Below, piece after piece: positions 26,060-36,820 of a stretch of DNA of 53,136 nt. The number at the start of each line of letters is the position of its first letter. The stretch's first letter is position 1. A program made the position numbers and the translations under genes. Under the pieces are notes generated by a model, which was not told the origin of the DNA, searched no databases, and worked only from the letters and a program-made list of their open reading frames with translations. Source of the stretch: Dactylosporangium siamense (GTDB lineage: Bacteria > Actinomycetota > Actinomycetes > Mycobacteriales > Micromonosporaceae); the NCBI RefSeq assembly GCF_016862795.1, contig NZ_BONQ01000019.1:1-53136 (forward strand), given 5' to 3'.

Positions 26060-27628
26060 ATGACAACCATCGCGCTCGCCCGCGGTGCGAACACCGCCAT
26101 CGACGAACCGGCCGTCCGCGCGTCGATCGCGTGGGGCGCGGGCTCGTCCGTGGACCCGTGTGCGCTGCTGCTCGCCGCGGACGACAAGGTCCGCAGCGAC
26201 GCGGACTTCGTGTTCTTCAACCAGCCGCGCGACGCCGCCGGCACGGTCGAGCTGACCGAGGACGGCCCGCGCGGCGCGAGCCTCGAGGTGCAGCTGCACC
26301 GGCTCCCGGCACAGGTCAGCAGGGTCGTCGTCGCCGGTTCGATGGACGGCGGGACGTTCGACGCCGTGCCCGGCCTGGAGGTCACCGTCGCGACCCGGCA
26401 CGGGCGGATCCTCGCCCGGTTCCCGATCGCCGGGGTCGAGCGGGTCACCGCGATGGTGTTCGGCGAGTTCTACCGGCGCGACGGGCGGTGGAAGTTCCGG
26501 GCCATCGGGCAGGGCTGGGACTCCGGCCTGTCCGGCCTCGCCACCAACTACGGGGTCACCGTCGACGAGGAGGAGCGCGAACCGGGCTGGTACCCAGTGC
26601 CCACCGACCCGCAGCACCAGCGCTGGTGGAACGGCACCGAGTGGGGCGTGCGGACCATCCGGCTCTTCCACGAGACGGCGACCGGCTGCGGGCGGTGCGG
26701 CGGCACGAAGACCCGGGCGCACGCGGACCAGCCGCTCTCGTGCGTCCCGTGCGCGACGGAGATCGCAAACGTGCTCAACGTGTGGAGCACCAAGGCCGCC
26801 AGGGTCCTCGCCGCCGCCGGTCCGCAGGGCCCGGAGTGGGACGCCCTGACCAACGAGCTGCGCTTCCACCGGGTGGGGGAGGCCGCCGGCCGCCGGGCGC
26901 TGCGGCCGGTCGCGTTGCAGCACCTGGAGCAGATGGTGGCGTTCGCGTTCGCCGACGACCTGATCGAGCAGCACGAGGTCGACGAGTTCGAGGACGCGGT
27001 GCGCCGCATCGGCATCACCGACACCGCGATCGCCGACATGCGCCGCCGGCTGCAGCGCGGCCTCGACCTGGCCCGCATCGCCGACGGCGACGTCCCCACG
27101 GTCACGCAGACCTCCCTGCATCTGGAGGCCAGCGAGATCCTCCACCTGGACCTGCCCGCCGCCAGCATCAGGTTCCTGGCCAACGGCCCGCGCCCCAACC
27201 CCGGCCGCCTGATCGCGACCAACACGAAGCTGCGCTTCCTCGGCGACACCGGTGCCGGGTCGGAGATTGCCTGGGGCAGGGTTATGGAGATCCGCCCGGA
27301 GAACGGCCGTGTCGTCATTACGGCGACCGCCAGGGGCGGCAACTACAAGGTCGACGACGCCGAACATGTGGCGGCCGTGCTCACCGGCGTGCTGCGGATC
27401 GCCAAACGGACCGCGAACGTCCCCGCCCAGCGCGACACTCGCGCCATCGCCCCCGCCATCAAGTCCGAGGTGTGGCGTCGCGACGGCGGTGCGTGCGTGG
27501 AGTGCCGGGCCACCGAGTATCTCGAGTTCGACCACGTCATCCCGTGGAGCCGCGGCGGCGCGACCAGCGTCGGCAACCTCCAGCTGCTGTGCCGCAAGTG
27601 CAACCTCGCCAAGGGCGCCCGCATCTGA
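26060..27628 (+). CDS. TerD-DUF2510-PH-like-HNH nuclease fusion protein
   Basis: 522 residues in several modules. TerD/CABP domain about 1-170 (LARGANTAI, ALLLAADDKVRSDADFVFFN, Ca-binding-type acidic loop); DUF2510 about 172-200 (EPGWYPVPTDPQHQRWW); a C-x2-C...C-x2-C zinc ribbon (about 213-235); a helical TerB-like part; a bacterial PH-like domain (about 345-440); and an HNH nuclease at about 468-520 (EVWRRDGGACVECRA, FDHVIPWSRGG, NLQLLCRKCNLAKG). TerD proteins act in membrane-linked stress responses; joined to a nuclease, a DNA-directed defence or damage role is plausible. The ATG at 26060 has GGAGGTGG eight nt upstream, which rules out the earlier in-frame GTG at 26015. Confidence 0.9.
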   Translation: MTTIALARGANTAIDEPAVRASIAWGAGSSVDPCALLLAADDKVRSDADFVFFNQPRDAAGTVELTEDGPRGASLEVQLHRLPAQVSRVVVAGSMDGGTFDAVPGLEVTVATRHGRILARFPIAGVERVTAMVFGEFYRRDGRWKFRAIGQGWDSGLSGLATNYGVTVDEEEREPGWYPVPTDPQHQRWWNGTEWGVRTIRLFHETATGCGRCGGTKTRAHADQPLSCVPCATEIANVLNVWSTKAARVLAAAGPQGPEWDALTNELRFHRVGEAAGRRALRPVALQHLEQMVAFAFADDLIEQHEVDEFEDAVRRIGITDTAIADMRRRLQRGLDLARIADGDVPTVTQTSLHLEASEILHLDLPAASIRFLANGPRPNPGRLIATNTKLRFLGDTGAGSEIAWGRVMEIRPENGRVVITATARGGNYKVDDAEHVAAVLTGVLRIAKRTANVPAQRDTRAIAPAIKSEVWRRDGGACVECRATEYLEFDHVIPWSRGGATSVGNLQLLCRKCNLAKGARI

Positions 27629-27701
27629 CCCGCACCGGGGCAGCCGCCGGGCGGCGCACCGCCTAAGCTCGCACCCGTTCACCGGGACGGGGGAGGTGCG
27701 G

Positions 27702-28487
27702 GTGCACGATCGGCTGTCGGTGCGCTGGCGCCAGGGGCTTTCGGCCGCCGGGATCGCGGTCGGCCTGCTCCCGCTGGTCCAGGGCGAGTGGCGGACCGCG
27801 CTGGTGGCCGCCGTCCTCGGACAGATCGTCGTCGGGGTCTGGGCGTGGGGAACCGGCTTCGGCCCGGTGGTCGGCATCACCGTCGGGGCGGTCCTTGCGA
27901 CGGGGCTGGCGGCGGCGTTCGCCGTGTCGCAACGGCCCAGGGCCGGCCTGCTGCTCCCGCCGGCGGAGGACTACCTGGTCGTGTGGGTCGCCGTGGGCCT
28001 GGTCGCGGTGGCCGCGGTGCTGGTCGAAGGATTGACCCGCGGCCTGAAGCGAGCCGGATGGGCGGTCCTCGGGGCGGCCCTGGTGCTGCTGCCGTGCGCG
28101 TGCTGCACCCAGACCTTCTCGAGGATCGACGAGGACTCCTGGCGATTCCTGGTGCGCGACCAGGAGATCCTGCCGCTGCCGCCGACGTTCCAGCTGGCCT
28201 GGGGCGATCGTTGCGCGTCCGGCGGCACCAGCGGCAACTGCACGGCCGAGTTCGTGGTGACGGCCACCGACGGTGCCGCGCGGACCGTGATGATCGAGCG
28301 TCTGGCCGACCACCTGAGCACGCTCGGCTGGCGCATGGAGACCGACTCCGGGGGACCCCGCGGCCGGTTCGCGGTCGGCGGCATCCTGGCCTGGCGGGAG
28401 CACAAGCTGTGGTTCTCCGACGAGACCGCGCATCGGCGGCGCCCCGCGCCCGCCGGATCGGTCGTCATCTTCATCGACAACGGTTGA
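27702..28487 (+). CDS. Hypothetical membrane protein
   Basis: 261 residues with four to five hydrophobic segments in the first ~140 residues (LSAAGIAVGLLPLV, ALVAAVLGQIVVGVWAWG, VVGITVGAVLATGLAAAFAV, LVVWVAVGLVAVAAVLVEG, AGWAVLGAALVLLPCACC) and a soluble C-terminal domain of ~120 residues. I recognise no family. A GGGGAGG site supports the GTG at 27702. It may be cotranscribed with the TerD-HNH gene (gap 73 nt) and lies 15 nt before the next gene. Confidence 0.72.
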   Translation: MHDRLSVRWRQGLSAAGIAVGLLPLVQGEWRTALVAAVLGQIVVGVWAWGTGFGPVVGITVGAVLATGLAAAFAVSQRPRAGLLLPPAEDYLVVWVAVGLVAVAAVLVEGLTRGLKRAGWAVLGAALVLLPCACCTQTFSRIDEDSWRFLVRDQEILPLPPTFQLAWGDRCASGGTSGNCTAEFVVTATDGAARTVMIERLADHLSTLGWRMETDSGGPRGRFAVGGILAWREHKLWFSDETAHRRRPAPAGSVVIFIDNG

Positions 28488-28502
28488 GACAGGAGCATAT
28501 CG

Positions 28503-29906
28503 ATGTCCCAGGAACACCAGGGATGGCCGGCGGTGCAGGATGAGCTCGCCGACGCGCTGCTGCGGTTGCGGCCCGAGGACGCGATCTCCCTCGACGGTGC
28601 GGACGGCTTCGTGCAGTTCATCCGGTTCGGCCGCGGCATCACCGTCAAGGGGCCGTCGGTGCTGGTCCACACCAAGCCCGGCGAGCCGGGCTCGCCGACC
28701 GAGGCGGCGCTGACGGCGCTGGGCTGGACGCCGTCCGCCGAGACCGAGACCACGGCCCAGCCGGAGGCGCCCGCGCCGCTGGACCAGGCCACCGCTGCCC
28801 GGTGGGCCGACGTGATCGTGCGGACGCTCCGGGACGTGCGCGGGATCGCCGACCCGGCCACGCTGACGTACAGCTCGTTCAACAACAACGGGCTGCGCGC
28901 GCCGCGGCTGCACACCGTGACAGCCGATGCCGAGCAGGCGGCGCCGGACCCGGACCCGGCCACCCTCCTGCCGCCGCCGTCACCCGCGTGGCGGCAGTGG
29001 TGCACGCTGTTCGCCGACGGGATCGGTGACTGGTCGCAGGCCGCGTTCGACCGTCTCGTGGCCGAGCAGGGCTGGCAGGACTCGTCCTCCGGCCGGCACC
29101 CGCGACTCACCGCGGCCGGCGGCGAGCGGGTCAGCGCCCTGACCTACCACGCCGGCCACCGCGGGCACGGCGAGGTCAACGCGGTGAGCGTGGCCCTGCC
29201 GGTCGCCGAGGCCGACCTGGCGCAGGTGTTCCGGCAGGCCCTCGCCGGGGCGGCCGCCGCGCTCGGGCACCCGCCGCTCGTCGGCGACATGGACCGGGAG
29301 CCGTTCGCCCGCTGGCGCGGCGCCCGCACCACGCTGACCCTGTCCGCCCACCTCAGCGGGGAGGTCCAGCTCCTGGTCGAGCCGACCGAACCGCGGGAGA
29401 CCGTCATCTACAACGACCACAAGTGGATGATGTCGCCGGACGACTGGAGCCCGGACGAGCTGTGGATGACCGAACCGGACGTGGAGGCGCCGGAGGCCAA
29501 GCAGCTGCTCGGGATGATGTCCTACCCGCACTCGACGTCGACCACCCTCGACGGGACGATCGAGGAGCTGCGGCTGCTGTTCACGTCCTGGAGTTCGGCG
29601 TTGCCGCTGCTGCACCCGTACGCCCGCACCGCCCGCTGGCGGCTTTCCCGCCGCAAGGGCGACATGATCGCCGAAGGCCGGTTCTCGCGGGAACGGGTGA
29701 CGGCCCGGTTCGGCTGGTCCGACCAGTACGGTGCCCGGCTGGCCGCCGCGCCGGGCCCCGACGTCACGGCCGATCTGGTCGAGCGGGTGCGGGCGGCGCT
29801 GGACCAGGCCGGGATCACCACCCCGGAGGAGCTGGGCGGCGCCGCCTGGTCCGACACCCCCGCCGAACGCATGTACGCCAACCGCCTCACCCTCGAACAC
29901 GGCTGA
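28503..29906 (+). CDS. TY-chaperone-like protein
   Basis: 467 residues without signal peptide or membrane helix. The N-terminal ~80 residues (WPAVQDELADALLRL...FVQFIRF...LTALGW) resemble the N-terminal TY-Chap domain, a type III secretion chaperone-like fold common in actinobacteria next to secretion or toxin genes. A central part (about 165-290) repeats a similar alpha/beta logic (DWSQAAFDRLVAEQGW) as in DUF6301-type proteins. Function unknown; a chaperone-like or partner-binding role is inference. AGGAG precedes the ATG. It converges with the MFS gene, 13 nt between stops. Confidence 0.65.
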   Translation: MSQEHQGWPAVQDELADALLRLRPEDAISLDGADGFVQFIRFGRGITVKGPSVLVHTKPGEPGSPTEAALTALGWTPSAETETTAQPEAPAPLDQATAARWADVIVRTLRDVRGIADPATLTYSSFNNNGLRAPRLHTVTADAEQAAPDPDPATLLPPPSPAWRQWCTLFADGIGDWSQAAFDRLVAEQGWQDSSSGRHPRLTAAGGERVSALTYHAGHRGHGEVNAVSVALPVAEADLAQVFRQALAGAAAALGHPPLVGDMDREPFARWRGARTTLTLSAHLSGEVQLLVEPTEPRETVIYNDHKWMMSPDDWSPDELWMTEPDVEAPEAKQLLGMMSYPHSTSTTLDGTIEELRLLFTSWSSALPLLHPYARTARWRLSRRKGDMIAEGRFSRERVTARFGWSDQYGARLAAAPGPDVTADLVERVRAALDQAGITTPEELGGAAWSDTPAERMYANRLTLEHG

Positions 29907-29919
29907 CGGACCCAGCCGG

Positions 29920-31116
29920 TCAGCCGATCACCCGGTCCTGGCCGGCCCGGACCGCGAAGCCGCCCATCACCGCGATCACCACGCACAGCACCGTCAGCGG
30001 CAGGGTCCAGCCGCCGCTGGCGTCGCGCAGTGCCCCGATGAGCACCGGACCGGACGCGGCGAGCAGGTAGCCGATCGACTGCGCCATCCCGGACAGCGCC
30101 GCGGCCTGCCGGTGGTCGACGGCGCGCAGGCTGAACAGGGACAGGCACAGCACGAGTGACAGGCCCGCCCCGAAGCCGGCGCTGACCAGCCAGAGCACGG
30201 CGGCGCCGGGCGCCAGGAGCAGGCCGCCGACGCCGATCAGGATGAGCGCGGCGCACAGGAGGGCGACGAGTCGCTGGTCGCGCAGGCGGCGCATGAGGTG
30301 CGGCGCGGCCAGGTTCGCGGCGACCGCGGCGATCAGGTAGCCGAACAGGTGCCAGCCGGCGGCCGTCGCGGTCACACCATGGGACTGCTCGATGGTGGGC
30401 AGCCACGCGACCATCACGTAGAAGACGAGTGACTGCAGGCCCATGAACAGGGTGACCTGCCAGCCGATGGCGCTGCGCCACGGTGAACGGTGCGCCGCCT
30501 CGGCGACGGAGGCCGCGGCGAAGGACCGGTGGGCGCGCAGCTGCGGCAGCCAGAACGCCGCCGCGACGACGGTCAGGCCGACCCAGCAGCCCAGCGCGAT
30601 CCGCCAGCCGCCGGGGGAGTCGCCCGCGATCGGCACCGCCACGCCGGAGGCGACGGCCGCGACGATGCTCTGGGTGGCGGAGTAGGAGCCGGACAGCTGC
30701 GCCACCCGGTCCGGGAAGTCGCGCTTGACCAGGCTGGGCAGCAGCACGTTGAAGCCGGCGATCGCCGCGCCGACCGCGACGGTGCCGGCCCAGATGGCGC
30801 CGGTGACCGGCACCGAGCGCAGCACGATGCCGGCGGCGAGCACCGCCAGGGCGAGGCCGATGGTGCGTTCCAGCCCGAGCCGGCGCGCGACCAGGGGCGC
30901 GAGGGGGGAGAAGCCCGCGAAGGCGAGCAGCGGCAGCGCGGTCAGCACGCCCGCGGCGGTGGCGGTCAGGCCCAGGTCGGCGCGGACGTCGTCGAGCACC
31001 GGGCCGACGGAGGTCAGCGCGGCCCGCAGGTTCGTGGCGATGAGCAGGATGCCCACCACGAGCAGGCCGACCCGGGGGCGGGTCCCAGCTGATGGCGAGG
31101 CGACAGAGACGGTCAT
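29920..31116 (-). CDS. MFS transporter, CynX/NimT-like
   Basis: 398 residues with about 12 predicted membrane helices. The segments NLRAALTSVGPVLDDVRADLGLT and PLAPLVARRLGLERTIG are typical of the CynX/NimT (cyanate/2-nitroimidazole) group of the major facilitator superfamily; the true substrate is unknown. The ATG at 31116 overlaps the regulator stop by 4 nt, so the two form an operon and the regulator probably controls the transporter. Confidence 0.87.
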   Translation of the reverse strand: MTVSVASPSAGTRPRVGLLVVGILLIATNLRAALTSVGPVLDDVRADLGLTATAAGVLTALPLLAFAGFSPLAPLVARRLGLERTIGLALAVLAAGIVLRSVPVTGAIWAGTVAVGAAIAGFNVLLPSLVKRDFPDRVAQLSGSYSATQSIVAAVASGVAVPIAGDSPGGWRIALGCWVGLTVVAAAFWLPQLRAHRSFAAASVAEAAHRSPWRSAIGWQVTLFMGLQSLVFYVMVAWLPTIEQSHGVTATAAGWHLFGYLIAAVAANLAAPHLMRRLRDQRLVALLCAALILIGVGGLLLAPGAAVLWLVSAGFGAGLSLVLCLSLFSLRAVDHRQAAALSGMAQSIGYLLAASGPVLIGALRDASGGWTLPLTVLCVVIAVMGGFAVRAGQDRVIG

Positions 31117-31799
31117 GAGGCGCTCCCGTGCAGGATGTCGCGACCCTCGTCGACGAGCGCGACGCTGCACGCCTCGGCCACGGTGGGGTCGCCGGCGGCG
31201 ATCGCGTCGACGAGGCGGTGGTGCAGCTCGTGCACGGCCCGGTCCTCGTCCAGCGCGGCGGTGTCGTTGATGGTCTGGGTGATGACCGGGCTGAGGTGTT
31301 GGTACAGCTCCGCCAGCAGCGGATTCCCACCGGCGATGACGACCGCGCGGTGGAACGCGAAGTCGGCCTCGACGAAGCCGGGCAGGTCACCGGCGGCGCG
31401 GGCGGCGTCGCGGTGTTCGAGGAGCTCGCGGAGCCGGGCCACGTCCTCGGCGGTGGCGTGCAGGGCGGCCCGGCGGGAGCCGCGGTGCTCGAGCAGGGCC
31501 CGGACCTCGAACGCGTCGTCCGGGTCGGCGGCGGCGACCCGGCGGCCGAGCGAGACCTGCAGCTCGCTGTCGGCCCGCACGTAGGTGCCGTCGCCCGGCC
31601 GCGCCTCCAGCAGCCCGAGGTGCACGAGCGCGCTCAACGCCTCCCGCACGGTGTTGCGGCTGACCCCGAGCTCCTCGGTGAGCCGGTGCTCGGGCGGGAT
31701 CCGCCCACCGACCGGCCAGTCGCCGGCCGCGATCAGCGCCCTGAACTGCGTGGCGACCTGCGTGGCGAGCGGCACGCCCCGCCGGGGACTCGACAGCAT
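31113..31799 (-). CDS. FadR-type GntR-family transcriptional regulator
   Basis: 228 residues: GntR winged helix (about 8-75; GGRIPPEHRLTEELGVSRNTVREALSAL) and an FCD effector domain (about 90-215) with the expected metal-site residues around FHRAVVIAGGNPLL and ELHHRLVDAI. GGAGG lies ahead of the ATG. It is the first gene of a two-gene operon with the MFS transporter and divergent from the DinB-like gene; the operator candidate between them could control both. Confidence 0.92.
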   Translation of the reverse strand: MLSSPRRGVPLATQVATQFRALIAAGDWPVGGRIPPEHRLTEELGVSRNTVREALSALVHLGLLEARPGDGTYVRADSELQVSLGRRVAAADPDDAFEVRALLEHRGSRRAALHATAEDVARLRELLEHRDAARAAGDLPGFVEADFAFHRAVVIAGGNPLLAELYQHLSPVITQTINDTAALDEDRAVHELHHRLVDAIAAGDPTVAEACSVALVDEGRDILHGSAS

Positions 31800-31810
31800 C
31801 CAGTGACCTC

Positions 31811-31843
31811 CAAATGTAGGACAGCTGGATTGTAGGACATTTG
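31811..31843. promoter_or_regulatory. Candidate operator of the FadR-type regulator
   Basis: The 66-nt divergent region holds CAAATGT...ACATTTG, a 7-bp inverted repeat centred at 31827, and within it a directly repeated TGTAGGACA (31815-31823 and 31831-31839). The AT-rich composition and symmetric location between both genes suggest a repressor site overlapping both promoters. Confidence 0.55.
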
Positions 31844-31864
31844 CAGCAAGATATCGTGGGCGGC

Positions 31865-32350
31865 GTGGATCATTGCGGTGAGTGCGGGTTCGCCTACGAC
31901 AGCGTCACGGCGCGGGACCTGCCGGGCCGGCTGGCGGCGGCGGGGCCCCGCTTCGGCGCCGCGCTCGCCGGGATCCCCGATCCCCGGCGGCGGCCCTCGC
32001 CCGAGGTGTGGTCGCCGCTGGAATACACCTGCCATGTCCGGGACGTCCTGCGGGTCCAGGGCCGGCGGCTGGACCTGGCGTTGCGCACCGACGACCCGGA
32101 GTTCGTCGCGATGGGCCGGGAGGACCTCGTCGTGTCCGACGCCTACAACGCGCAGGACCCGCGGGTCGTGGTGGCGCAGCTGGCGGCGGCCGCGGACGAG
32201 CTGGCGCGGGCCTTCACCGCGCTGAGCCCGGCGCAGTGGGAGCGCACCGGGATCTACAACTGGCCGGTCGTCGAGTCACGCACGATGCTGTGGCTCGGCC
32301 GGCACACCGTCCATGAGGTCGAGCACCACCTGCTGGACCTGACCCGCTGA
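31865..32350 (+). CDS. DinB-like (DinB_2) family protein
   Basis: 161 residues. A Cys motif at the very N-terminus (HCGECGFAYD) is followed by a four-helix-bundle DinB-like domain with WSPLEYTCHVRDVL and the C-terminal metal-site motif HTVHEVEHHLLDL. DinB_2 proteins are metal-dependent, often thiol-transferase-like enzymes; the reaction here is unknown. Start uncertain: GTG 31865 or GTG 31856, neither with a good ribosome site, and both so close to the operator that the mRNA may be leaderless. Confidence 0.82.
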   Translation: MDHCGECGFAYDSVTARDLPGRLAAAGPRFGAALAGIPDPRRRPSPEVWSPLEYTCHVRDVLRVQGRRLDLALRTDDPEFVAMGREDLVVSDAYNAQDPRVVVAQLAAAADELARAFTALSPAQWERTGIYNWPVVESRTMLWLGRHTVHEVEHHLLDLTR

Positions 32351-32368
32351 GCCAGCCCTGACATGCGA

Positions 32369-32409
32369 CAACCCGGGACCCGCGGCGATGCGGCCGCGAT
32401 CCCGGGTTG
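32369..32409. terminator. Bidirectional terminator between DinB-like and DUF1269 genes
   Basis: CAACCCGGGA (32369-32378) pairs perfectly with TCCCGGGTTG (32400-32409), and an inner CGCGGC/GCCGCG stem continues the hairpin. It sits between two convergent stop codons and can serve both transcripts. Confidence 0.75.
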
Positions 32410-32422
32410 CCCAGCCGGGGCG

Positions 32423-32929
32423 TCAGACGTGGGCCAGGCGGGCGGCCTGGACGGCGTCGTTCAGGTGCTGCTCCGCGTCGCGGCTCAGCGAACTGTGCAG
32501 CAGCCTGCCGCCGAGCTGCAGCGACGCCATCTCGGCCACGACCTTGTCGACGGTGACCTGATCGACGAGGAGGAAGAGCGCCGCCGTGCCGGGCTGCAGC
32601 GTCGCGGCGAGGTCCTTCATGAACTTGTCGTCGACGCCGACGTCGACGCTCTTCCCGGCCAGCGCGCCGGCCCCGGCACCCACCGCCATGCCGATGAACG
32701 GGGCGAGGAACAGCAGTCCGATGAGACCGCCCCACATGGCGCCGCTGGCCGCTCCGACGCCGGTCGCGGACGCCGCCTGGTGCACCTTGATCTTGCCGCC
32801 GGCCTCGACCTGCACGACGGCGGCGTCGCGAACGCTGATGAGTCCCTGTCGCTGCAGGTCGATGATCTTCTCTCGGGCGGTCTTCGCCGTGTCGACGTCG
32901 GTGTACTCGATCGCGATCATTTCGCTCAT
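32423..32929 (-). CDS. DUF1269 family membrane-associated protein
   Basis: 168 residues. The family pattern is visible: IAIEYTDVDTAKTAREKIIDLQRQGLI, then KIKVHQ, then a Gly-rich hydrophobic hairpin (about 58-92, GAASGAMWGGLIGLLFLAPFIGMAVGAGAGALAG), then a regulatory-like half. Function is unknown; these proteins often accompany stress and dormancy genes. GGAGGG precedes the ATG. It lies 115 nt downstream of the PPK2 gene on the same strand. Confidence 0.87.
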   Translation of the reverse strand: MSEMIAIEYTDVDTAKTAREKIIDLQRQGLISVRDAAVVQVEAGGKIKVHQAASATGVGAASGAMWGGLIGLLFLAPFIGMAVGAGAGALAGKSVDVGVDDKFMKDLAATLQPGTAALFLLVDQVTVDKVVAEMASLQLGGRLLHSSLSRDAEQHLNDAVQAARLAHV

Positions 32930-33044
32930 GCTCGTTCCCTCCTGCGGTGTCGAACGGCCGGGATCCTCAACCCGGCGGGCGTCTCAGCCACCTGCAACGT
33001 TGGCCAAACGGCCGTCGAACCGCCTCGCCCGAGGGGAGTGACGG

Positions 33045-33934
33045 TCAGCCTTCCGCCCGCAGCGCCGTCCTCGCGCACAGCAGCTCGCGGCGGGCCGCCG
33101 GGTCGACCGTGGGGTAGTGCGGGTCGAGCGTGATGAGCGCGTCGGCGATCACCGCCGCCGCGGCGATCCGGGCGAACCACTTGCGGTCGGCCGGGATGAC
33201 GTGCCAGGGCGCCCAGTCGGTGCTCGTGTGCGACAGCATGTCGGAGTACGCCGACTGGTAGGCGTCCCAGCTCTGCCGTTCGCGCAGGTCGGCGGCGGAG
33301 AACTTCCAGTTCTTCTCGGGCCGGTCGATCCGGTCGAGCAGCCGGTCCCGCTGCTCCTCGCGGGACAGGTTGAGGAACAGCTTCACCACCTGGAAGCCGT
33401 TGTCGGTCAGGTGCCGCTCCCAGTCGTTGATGGCGCGGAACCGCTGCTTCCAGATGCGGGACGAGGTCGACGGCAGCCTCTGCGGGTCCAGGAGCTCGGG
33501 GTGGACCCGGACGACGAGCACGTCCTCGTAGTGCGACCGGTTGAAGATGGCGATCTCGCCGCGGCCGGGCAGCCGTTGCGCGAAGCGCCACAGGTAGTCG
33601 TGGTCGAGCTCCTCCGCCGACGGGACCTTGAAGCTGTGCACGTGCACGCCCTGCGGGTTGACGCCGCTCATCACGTGCCGGATGGTGCCGTCCTTGCCGG
33701 CGGCGTCGGGGCCCTGCAGCACGACGAGCAGGCCGCGCCGGTTCTCCGCGGCGAGCCGGGCCTGGAAGTCGGTCAGCAGGGTGACCCCGCGCTGGAGCAG
33801 CTCGGCACCGTCCTGCTTGCTCGCCAGGGGTCCGGTGTACGCGGGATCGTGGTGCCGGGGCAACCGGACCCTGGTGCCCGGCTCGACCCGCAACGGTGCG
33901 ATCAGCTCGGCGATGCGCTTGGCGACCCGGTCGG

Positions 33935-33938
<4 letters not shown>
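33045..33938 (-). CDS. ppk2: Polyphosphate kinase 2 family protein
   Basis: 297 residues. Walker A GPDAAGKDG (76-84), followed by FNRSHYEDVLVVRVHP and the lid/Walker B region LFLNLSREEQRDRLLDRIDRPEKNWKFS are all PPK2 signatures. PPK2 enzymes move phosphate between polyphosphate and nucleotides; single-domain members with this sequence type usually phosphorylate AMP or ADP, but the class cannot be fixed by eye. GGAGGAG precedes the ATG, which overlaps the P-type ATPase stop by 4 nt. Supplying nucleotide for the adjacent pump from polyphosphate is an attractive inference. Confidence 0.92.
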
Positions 33939-36670
<2,732 letters not shown>

Positions 36671-36773
36671 GAGTCTGTCGCCTCCTGCAGTCCGGCGCAC
36701 GTATCTCGCAGCGTCGGGCGGCAATACCCACTCGCCGGCCGTTGACCCGTCGCCGGGCGATCCTTGTCGATCA

Positions 36774-36803
36774 CCCGCGCCGGGGGAGGCGGCCCGGCGC
36801 GGG
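36774..36803 (-). terminator. Hairpin terminator after the WD40 protein gene
   Basis: CCCGCGCCGGG and CCCGGCGCGGG form a perfect 11-bp stem around an 8-nt loop, 17 nt beyond the WD40 gene stop (leftward) and upstream of the ATPase gene. Confidence 0.7.
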
Positions 36804-36820
36804 ACGGCGGCCGGAGCGGT

